Shown: in pieces, positions 58,183 to 64,000 of the stretch | How the letters are laid out: every line of letters begins with the position of its first letter | How positions within the stretch are numbered: the stretch's first letter is position 1 | Source of the DNA: Melastoma dodecandrum | Taxonomy: Eukaryota; Streptophyta; Magnoliopsida; Myrtales; Melastomataceae | Length of the DNA stretch: 64,000 bases | Assembly: GCA_029817715.1 (NCBI GenBank) | Contig: JARUPY010000533.1 | Coordinates: 392,001-456,000, forward strand | Reading direction: 5' to 3' | The notes under the pieces: model-generated | Seen by the model: only the letters and a program-made list of their open reading frames with translations | The model's database searches: none | Told to the model about the DNA's origin: nothing | Translations under genes and position numbers: made by a program

Positions 58183-58895
58183 TCAGGGCGGACTTTCTTC
58201 TAGAACATGTGCATGATCTGCAGATGCCTGGAACGATGTAAAATGAGTTAGTGTACCAAACAAATAATAAACAGCGCCATCACGTGAGAGATGTGCACCT
58301 TCTGAAGCACAGTCTCAGATGCAGCCCTTGTGGCGGAACTTCCATTTTCCCAAGGAGCCCCTGGAAGTTGAGACGGCCGAACCAACGTCCTCAACACCTT
58401 CTTCTTCTTCTTCTTTGCAAACTCCCCGACAAAAGGCACATCGGCGCCATCCCCTCCATCTCCTTTCTTCGCCACCTCTTCCTTAATCTCCTCATCGGTG
58501 ATGCAGAACAGCTCTTCCAGCGCAGTCCTCTGTTCTTTCATCAGCACGGAATCTCCGTCCTTAATCCCTGGGGCTTCCACTGCCGAGCCCAGCGTCGTGG
58601 CTCGGCCACTCGCATGGCTGCTCCTCCCAGTACTGACGTAGCTGTTCCTTCCAGACGATCTATCCTCGTCCGGTTCCGGTGCCGTCAGGGCCTCCCTGAG
58701 CTCCTCATTGATCAGGTTTAGCTTGTTCGCAGTGATGGCCGTCTCTTTCTCCACTAAAACTTGCTCTTCCAAGAGCTCCAAGGCAGGAGTCTCGTCCGTA
58801 ACCAGGAACAAACCATGTGGGAAAGTGGGTGCTTGCCATTGGTGTTCAGCTCCCAGGCCGTAGGGTTGGGTTTCACTTTTCAGCCGAAGAGACAT
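58183..58895 (-). pseudogene. LAZY1: LAZY1-like gravitropism gene, N-terminally truncated and disrupted
   Basis: Exon 58299-58895 encodes 199 residues with LAZY1-like blocks in order: FPHGLFLVTDE, ANKLNLINEELREAL, SSGRNSYVSTGRSSHASG, KEQRTALEELF, a lysine run and SETVLQK before a donor AAG|GTGCAC. The next exon starts at 58227. The conserved family block here reads LQIMHMF then KKVRPEAG, but in a frame shifted relative to the splice phase and interrupted by TAG at 58200-58202. Literal splicing stops at 58183. The family's N-terminal region (MKLL-type start) is missing. LAZY1 controls shoot and branch angle through auxin transport. The assignment rests on recalled motif order. A live but divergent gene with different splicing is a less likely alternative. 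Confidence 0.7.
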
Positions 58896-59776
58896 TCGGG
58901 TCGTTAAAGCTTAACATTATCTAAATTTCTAGGACGTGGGATTTTGAACCATAAACCAGTTTGAATATCTGATGTCATGTCAGAACATTAAAAAAGTAAC
59001 TTATGACATGATACACATGGGAATAAATGGATTCTTCTTCTCGGGTAATTAAAAACAATGGAAAAAAAGGGTTTGGGGGTCCGGTCTTTTGCCTCTTGTA
59101 CACGTAAATCTCGTTGTCCGTGTGATAATTAAGAGATTTAATAGCAAGGGGATTAGGTTTTTAGCTTGAACTGGGTTCAATTTGACATTCTTGTAATAAA
59201 AAAGGGAGAATAAAAAATCCAAAGGAACAACCTCAGAGAGATGGTTAAATTAGAGGGGGAATTAGATGCCTTTCCCTCTCCCAATAGGTTATCCTCCCCC
59301 ATCCCCACCCCACCACTCCTACACCAACTTGCACTCTAATCATACCCTGCCTCCTTTGATTCCACCTAATCACTACCCAAGACAAACCCAAATTACTCTT
59401 TTTTTGGGGACTAAAAGGAGAGCTTGTTGTTAGGGAATTAAAGGGAGTAATAAGAAGTAATAAGTTAAACGGGAGGGAAAGGGGAGTGGGGGTGGAATCG
59501 AGGGAGTTCAAAAAAGGACCGCTTCCTCCGCACCCTGTCGGCACCCCCTTTTTGGCGAGGCTCGAGGTCTGGGCACGAATAAAGATGAAATAGACCATTT
59601 AGACGAGAATATTAGTGATGTAAAAAACTAACTTTGGTTTTAGACACCTCCCAAAAAAAGAAAATTACAAAGGAAACCCCTTTTTTCGGTTTTGCATAAT
59701 AATAATAATAATAATAATAAACAGATGGTGGAAAGAGAAAAGGCTTCACTAACTCTCACCGCCCGTTGGGGGGAGG
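58896..59776. other. Gap between LAZY1-like remnant and uncharacterised gene
   Basis: No coding exon is seen. The missing LAZY1 N-terminal exons are not found here. Positions 59270-59600 have a pyrimidine-rich minus-strand frame with low-complexity content, judged non-coding. An (ATA)n microsatellite lies at 59697-59721. Confidence 0.4.
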
Positions 59777-60529
59777 CTACACATTCGGACTCCAAAGGTT
59801 CCATAAACGGGAGTTCAATATCCCCAACACGTCCGGCAGCACCTTCCTCGCCAACCCCTTGTGTTCTCCTCCTCCCCCGCTGCGGCTCACCGGCGAAGCA
59901 GGCCGAGGAGGAGCAAGAGGACTTCCTTGCGACGAAACCTGCATCTCCACGCCCCCATCATTCTCCTGATCATCTCCTTTCTTATCCCTTGGACTCCCCC
60001 CGACGTTGCCGTCGGCTCCTCCGCCGTTGTCTCCACTCCTTTGTGAGCTCGTGTCCATCCGGTTGAAGGCCTTGTCCTTGGCTCGCCTCCCAACACCGCG
60101 TCCCCCGCGGACCTTACCCTTCCCTACTAGCCCGTTCGAGGAGTAGGAGGAGGAGGAGGAGAGGTGGTCCTCGAAGTCATCGATTACGCGGTGAATGAGG
60201 TCGCGGTTAGGGGAGGAGTCCCAGCGGAGCCAGTAGATGGTGTAGCAGTCGAAGCAGCCGCAGTCGAAGGTAGGGGAACCGTGAGCAGCGGAAGACGAGG
60301 AGGAGGAAGGCTTGGCGTCGGAGGAGAGGAGGAGGGAGCGAGCGAGGAGGTAGGAGAGGACTTCCTGGTCGGGAGGGGGGAGGGAGGAGGCGAGGGCGAG
60401 GACGGTGGCAGGTAGGAGCTGCAGGGTGGCGAGTATGGGAGGAGGAGCAGCAGCAGCAGCAGCAGAAGAAGAAGAAGAAGAGGATGATGAAGGGGAAGGG
60501 TGGACTTTGCCTTTGTTCTTAATCTTCAT
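59777..60529 (-). CDS. Uncharacterised conserved plant protein (CFDCYxxYWxRWDSSPNR core)
   Basis: Single exon, 250 residues. The basic start MKIKNKGKVHPSP is followed by Ser and Ala homopolymer runs. A hydrophobic block comes next (ILATLQLLPATVLALASSLP, then DQEVLSYLLARSLLL at about 35-65). The highly characteristic core FDCGCFDCYTIYWLRWDSSP then NRDLIHRVIDDFEDHL lies at about 88-122. A Gly/Asp/Ser-rich linker leads to a conserved tail LPDVLGILNSRLWNLWSPNV at 231-250. I recognise this architecture from unnamed plant proteins and know no function. The paired Cys residues in the core might bind metal, but this is speculation. Trinucleotide runs at 60448-60482 encode the Ser/Ala tracts and are likely length-variable. 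Confidence 0.85.
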   Translation of the reverse strand: MKIKNKGKVHPSPSSSSSSSSSAAAAAAPPPILATLQLLPATVLALASSLPPPDQEVLSYLLARSLLLSSDAKPSSSSSSAAHGSPTFDCGCFDCYTIYWLRWDSSPNRDLIHRVIDDFEDHLSSSSSYSSNGLVGKGKVRGGRGVGRRAKDKAFNRMDTSSQRSGDNGGGADGNVGGSPRDKKGDDQENDGGVEMQVSSQGSPLAPPRPASPVSRSGGGGEHKGLARKVLPDVLGILNSRLWNLWSPNV

Positions 60530-61254
60530 GGTTCGAGGAGAGTCGGGTCGGTCAAAAAGTATTGAGCGAGGGGAGGGTTTGGTTGTTGTTGTTGTTGTTG
60601 GGTCGGAAGAAGAAGAAGGGACGAGCAGTTGACTGGTTTTGGTTGTGGTTGTGGGTGCGGGTGATTTTGTTAGACTGTCCGAATATTTTAAATCATATTT
60701 TTCTTTTCTTCATTTCCCCTTTATTCTTGGACAAAGATATTTTTGCCTGTTTTCATTTTCGTTATTCCCTCCTCAAGGTTGCCACATTTACGTGTACACG
60801 TCAAAATTTCGATCGTCATGCTTTATTTTATTTTACTTTTCCATAATGAGCGAATTCTTGGCGCCCAAGTTGATTTCCCGAGGGAAAAAAAAAATAGTGG
60901 CGTGCAAAAAATATTAAGGTGGAAAAGCATGTTGGGCCTACCTCGGAGGTTGTGTTAGAATTTCACGAGGCCCATTAAGTGAAGCCCGGCCCAACAGATC
61001 TTTCTTCGGCAGGATAGATATCGGGCCAATATGGAAGCTTATTTAAGTACTTTTGGCACGGAGTTAAAATTAAGGATGAACATGATTTTATTAGCCACTT
61101 TAAGCAGATGCAGATGCACACCGCCATTTAATTCTTGATCTTCCTCTCCCTCCTTAAGTTTAAAAAAAAAAGTCCATGGAATGTGATCGAACAAGAACTC
61201 GACGACGTTTCTGCTCCTGTTCGGATCGGGCAGGGGTAGTCGAATAATAGCTCC
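60530..61254. other. Divergent promoter region
   Basis: Shared upstream space of the minus-strand uncharacterised gene and the plus-strand HMA gene. It holds a (GTT)n run at about 60580-60600. A weak TATTTAA box near 61029 may serve the HMA gene. No coding exon is seen. Confidence 0.4.
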
Positions 61255-62200
61255 ATGGCGAAACAGTCCAGAAACGTCGATGTCGTGATTAGAGTCCATA
61301 TGCATTGCCGAGGATGCGCGGATAAGGTCTCGACGTGCCTCCGAGGTTTCGACGGTAATGCCCTCGTGTGACCCTGCTGGAGTCGGTTGAATGTTCTTTT
61401 CTTTTCGTGTTTGCGTGTCTTAGAGGCTGGAATCGATCCCTGCTGTTTTTCGGAAATACACAGGAGTGGAAGAAGTCGTGATCGACCGCGAGAACCACGA
61501 GGTCGTCGCAAAGGGAGCGAATGTCGACCCCTTGATGGTCCTCGAGAGAGTTCAGAAGAAGCACTTTAGCAATGCCGAGCTCATCAGTCCAAAGATTACG
61601 GAAATCGAGAAACCCGTGCCCCCACCAGAGGAGCCAGAAGAGGTCGGCACTCTAATTTCCTAGACCTAAATCGAATCTAAAATGCTTGCAGCTGATGTTT
61701 CTTTCGGTGTTTCTTGTGATTACATGCTCAACACAGATTCCGATCAAGATCATCGTGCTCGAGGTGCCGATGCACTGCCCGCAGTGTGCAGTTGATATCA
61801 GGAGGAGGCTCTTTGAAATCGCAGGTTCGTCGTTCGATCGTCAATTTATCTTCATGAAATGATATGAAACGGATGCAATTTTTAAAATATTGCAGGGGTT
61901 CTAAGAGTGGAGCCGAACATGGAGGAAGGGAGGGTCACCGTAAAGGGAGCAGTCGTGGCAACGGCGCTGGTGGAACACATCAAGAGGACGCTCGGGAAAC
62001 ACTCGGATATCGTGAGCGAAACTCCGATCGAAGCAGAGAAGGAGGAGAAGGAGGAGGTGGTGGAAGAAAAAGAAAAGGAGGAGGAGGAGGAGAAGGGAAT
62101 GGTGGCATTCCATTACCCACGACGGTGCTGCTGCGGCCGCGATTTCTGCCCATGCGAGGCCTTCAACGACGAGAACGTTCATTCATGTGAGATCATGTAA
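61255..62200 (+). CDS. Heavy-metal-associated isoprenylated plant protein (HIPP) with two HMA domains
   Basis: Four exons, 61255-61354, 61464-61642, 61737-61824 and 61896-62200, give 223 residues with all phases consistent. HMA domain 1 carries the metal-binding MHCRGC motif (about 16-21) with VEEVVIDRENHEVVAKG. HMA domain 2 carries MHCPQC (about 104-109) with VLRVEPNMEEGRVTVKGA. A Glu/Lys-rich linker follows, then a Cys cluster (RCCCGRDFCPC) and the terminal CEIM, a CaaX box suited to farnesylation. HIPPs bind Cu, Zn or Cd through the CxxC motifs and act in metal homeostasis and stress responses, anchored to membranes by the lipid. Translation starts at the only ATG that leads into HMA 1. 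Confidence 0.95.
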
Positions 62201-63136
62201 GAAGCATAAGATTTCTCTCAGAAAGTAATCGTCCAGATTAATTAACTTCCTCTTTTGGGACATTTCCGCAGTTTTCCATTCCATTAGAAAGAAAAGTTAA
62301 TGTCATGCAGAAATATAAATATTGTTTTCATGTATTGAATGTTGTTGGGTTGGGATTGGGACTTGGGAGGAGGTCAGTTCAGTGCTGATTGATACAAGAA
62401 GGAAGGCTTTCAAAACCCACAGAGTCCAAATTTCAGGCGGCACCCACCATCCCATACGTATATTAAAAAAGAAAAAGAAGATTTGAGAAAGTGTTCCCAT
62501 TGAGCTACTTCTTTTATATATAATGATAAAAGCTAAAAACCCCACTTTTTTTTAAAAAAAAAAAAAAAACTTTGGAAAGCTGACCATCCCAATATTGCAC
62601 GGTTCAGCATTCGTTCCTTCTTAGAAATCAGCAACCCAATTGATGTTTCCGGGACATTTCCAAACGAGGATTTAAAGGAAAGAAACAAAACTGTCATATT
62701 TTCCTCCCGAACTAATGAAATTGATGCTGCTGCATGACGACCAAACTTCGTTTGCGTGTATCTTGGCATAACAAGTGTTCCACATGAGGAAGAAGTCCGT
62801 CCATTCGATCGATCACTCTCACATGGCGCCTGCCTTATGACTATTGTTCTCTTCCCTCCCACTCCCACCCAAAAACCAAAAGCAAACACATTTTGGTCAC
62901 ATTTTTCAAACCCGCCATACTTTTTTTGGTTCTCATAAAGAGCCTTTCCACCACCCCCACTTTCGTCATCATTATTATTACTACAATAACACCACAATTT
63001 CAGCATGCCCCATTTCTCCACCCAACACAACTACTTAAACCTACCTCTGTTTCCTCCTCTCAAAACCCACCAAAACCAAGCAAATACCATCATCAATCAC
63101 CTTTCCTCTTCTTCTTCTGCTTCTTTTTTGGGTGTG
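62201..63136. other. HMA gene 3' region and DUF761 gene leader
   Basis: No coding exon is assigned. The reading frame of the next gene is open from 63005, but the sequence before 63137 looks like a pyrimidine-rich leader. Near 62547-62569 T and A runs face each other and could form an A/T hairpin. Confidence 0.4.
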
Positions 63137-63862
63137 ATGGATACAATGAAATCCCAGAAGCTCAAGGCGAAGAAGAAGAAGAAGGAAAGGGACTGCCTAT
63201 TTCAGAACATCCTCCTACACTTACTCACCACCTTAACGTGTGCCTTGCTCGGTTCTTACTTGTTCTGGCTCCCCTCGCCGTTCTCCGCCCCCGAGAGTTT
63301 TGTGTTGGTGTCGTTCCTGCAATGGAAGCCTGTCCTGGCGAATGCCAAGACTCTTTTTCTGGTCGCGAACCTCATCACGATCTTCCTCATGGGGGATTAC
63401 GGGTTCAGGCGGGCTTCCAAGGGCCTCTCGTCTTCTCCGGTTGACGACCTTTACAACGAGTACGTCGAGCGGAGCAAAAGGTTATGGGTAACTCGAGTTC
63501 AGGGCACCGAGGAAAGGGAGGAGAAGGACGAGGGGCGAGCTCCGGAGGTTCAGCTGGAACCTGCCAAAGATGAAGGGGACCAAATATCAAAAACAGGGGA
63601 TGAATTAGAGGAATTGCCTATGGCTGAGCCAGCAAAGAGTGCCGTTGATGACATGCGAGACTCGAAACTGGACGAAGGCAGCGAGTCCAACAAGTCGGCG
63701 ACAGAGGAGCCGATGAGGAGCGGCATGCATGAGCCGAGCGCCCTGAAATCGGACAAAAGCGGCGAGTCCGATGAGCTGCCGAGGGAAGAGCTGACGAGGA
63801 GGGTCGACGAGTTCATAGCCAGGGTTAATAAGAGAAGGTTGCTCGAGTCGAGGTCACAATAG
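63137..63862 (+). CDS. DUF4408/DUF761 domain protein
   Basis: Single exon, 241 residues from the ATG at 63137 (MDTMKSQKLKAKKKKKERD). An in-frame ATG at 63005 would add 44 low-complexity residues. The N-terminal part has two hydrophobic spans (LLTTLTCALLGSYLFWLPSP and FVLVSFLQWKPVLANAKTLF through LVANLITIFLMGDYGF), corresponding to DUF4408. A long acidic and serine-rich linker follows. The C terminus ELPREELTRRVDEFIARVNK then RRLLESRSQ is the DUF761 motif. Proteins of this family are membrane-associated in plants. Some members affect growth and stress responses when overexpressed, but no biochemical activity is established. Confidence 0.88.
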   Translation: MDTMKSQKLKAKKKKKERDCLFQNILLHLLTTLTCALLGSYLFWLPSPFSAPESFVLVSFLQWKPVLANAKTLFLVANLITIFLMGDYGFRRASKGLSSSPVDDLYNEYVERSKRLWVTRVQGTEEREEKDEGRAPEVQLEPAKDEGDQISKTGDELEELPMAEPAKSAVDDMRDSKLDEGSESNKSATEEPMRSGMHEPSALKSDKSGESDELPREELTRRVDEFIARVNKRRLLESRSQ

Positions 63863-64000
63863 CAGCACCTCAGATCCTACCATAACTATCATCCTTAGTC
63901 CTAACCTTGACATGTTTCTTTTAGATCACAAATTTAATTTTGATGGAAGAAAAAATTTCGGACCGGATCACACTTTCATCACAATATCAATGATAGGATG

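Noticed and set aside
59692..60066. Plus-strand frames opposite the uncharacterised 250-residue protein
   Set aside because: Shadows. The minus-strand protein has a specific conserved core and tail.

Overview
This is nuclear DNA of a flowering plant, most likely a eudicot or another non-grass lineage. The evidence is the many spliceosomal introns, plant-specific families (PPR, CAMTA, DUF3444 J-proteins, DUF761, SEP and FLC MADS-box genes), AT-rich gene-poor stretches and LTR-retrotransposon debris. I joined exons by hand using splice dinucleotides, phase continuity and recalled family structure. Nothing was checked by alignment.

Region by region: 1.2-2.7 kb (+) is a PPR editing-factor-like gene. 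4.1-7.0 kb (+) is the F-box gene LCR/FBX6 with an miR394 site. 7.5-8.1 kb (-) is RAMP4/SERP. 9.2-11.5 kb (-) is a J-domain/DUF3444 protein. A shared upstream region holds a cluster of TAACCATGGTTA palindromes, followed by NTF2 at 13.1-14.2 kb (+). 15.3-21.7 kb (-) is a 13-exon CAMTA4-type gene with a MITE-like element in its last intron. 22.9-24.9 kb is a truncated Ty1/copia element. 26.2-26.4 kb (+) is a dead DUF3339 microprotein gene. 27.8-28.9 kb (-) is a small membrane protein.

The centre of the window is a MADS-box tandem on the minus strand: SEP3 (43.8 to 40.2 kb), then FLC-like (37.5 to 30.5 kb). They are separated by about 2.7 kb that contains an array of imperfect palindromes. FLC-like has a first intron of about 4.1 kb carrying a probable DNA transposon. 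After SEP3 comes a decayed DNA primase large-subunit gene (48.7-53.9 kb, -). A Ty3/gypsy fragment flanked by repeat copies follows (54.2-57.0 kb), then a broken LAZY1-like gene (58.2-58.9 kb, -), an uncharacterised conserved plant protein (59.8-60.5 kb, -), a two-domain HMA metallochaperone-like protein (61.3-62.2 kb, +) and a DUF4408/DUF761 protein (63.1-63.9 kb, +).

Two patterns stand out. First, the order preserves old neighbourhoods: NTF2/RAMP4/LCR are close on Arabidopsis chromosome 1, CAMTA4 and the primase large subunit are adjacent there, and SEP3-FLC is the tandem proposed as ancestral in angiosperms. Second, three genes (primase large subunit, LAZY1-like, DUF3339) are broken while long multi-exon neighbours are intact. 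That fits gene loss after duplication or polyploidy better than general sequence error. No operon-like or prokaryotic defence system is present.
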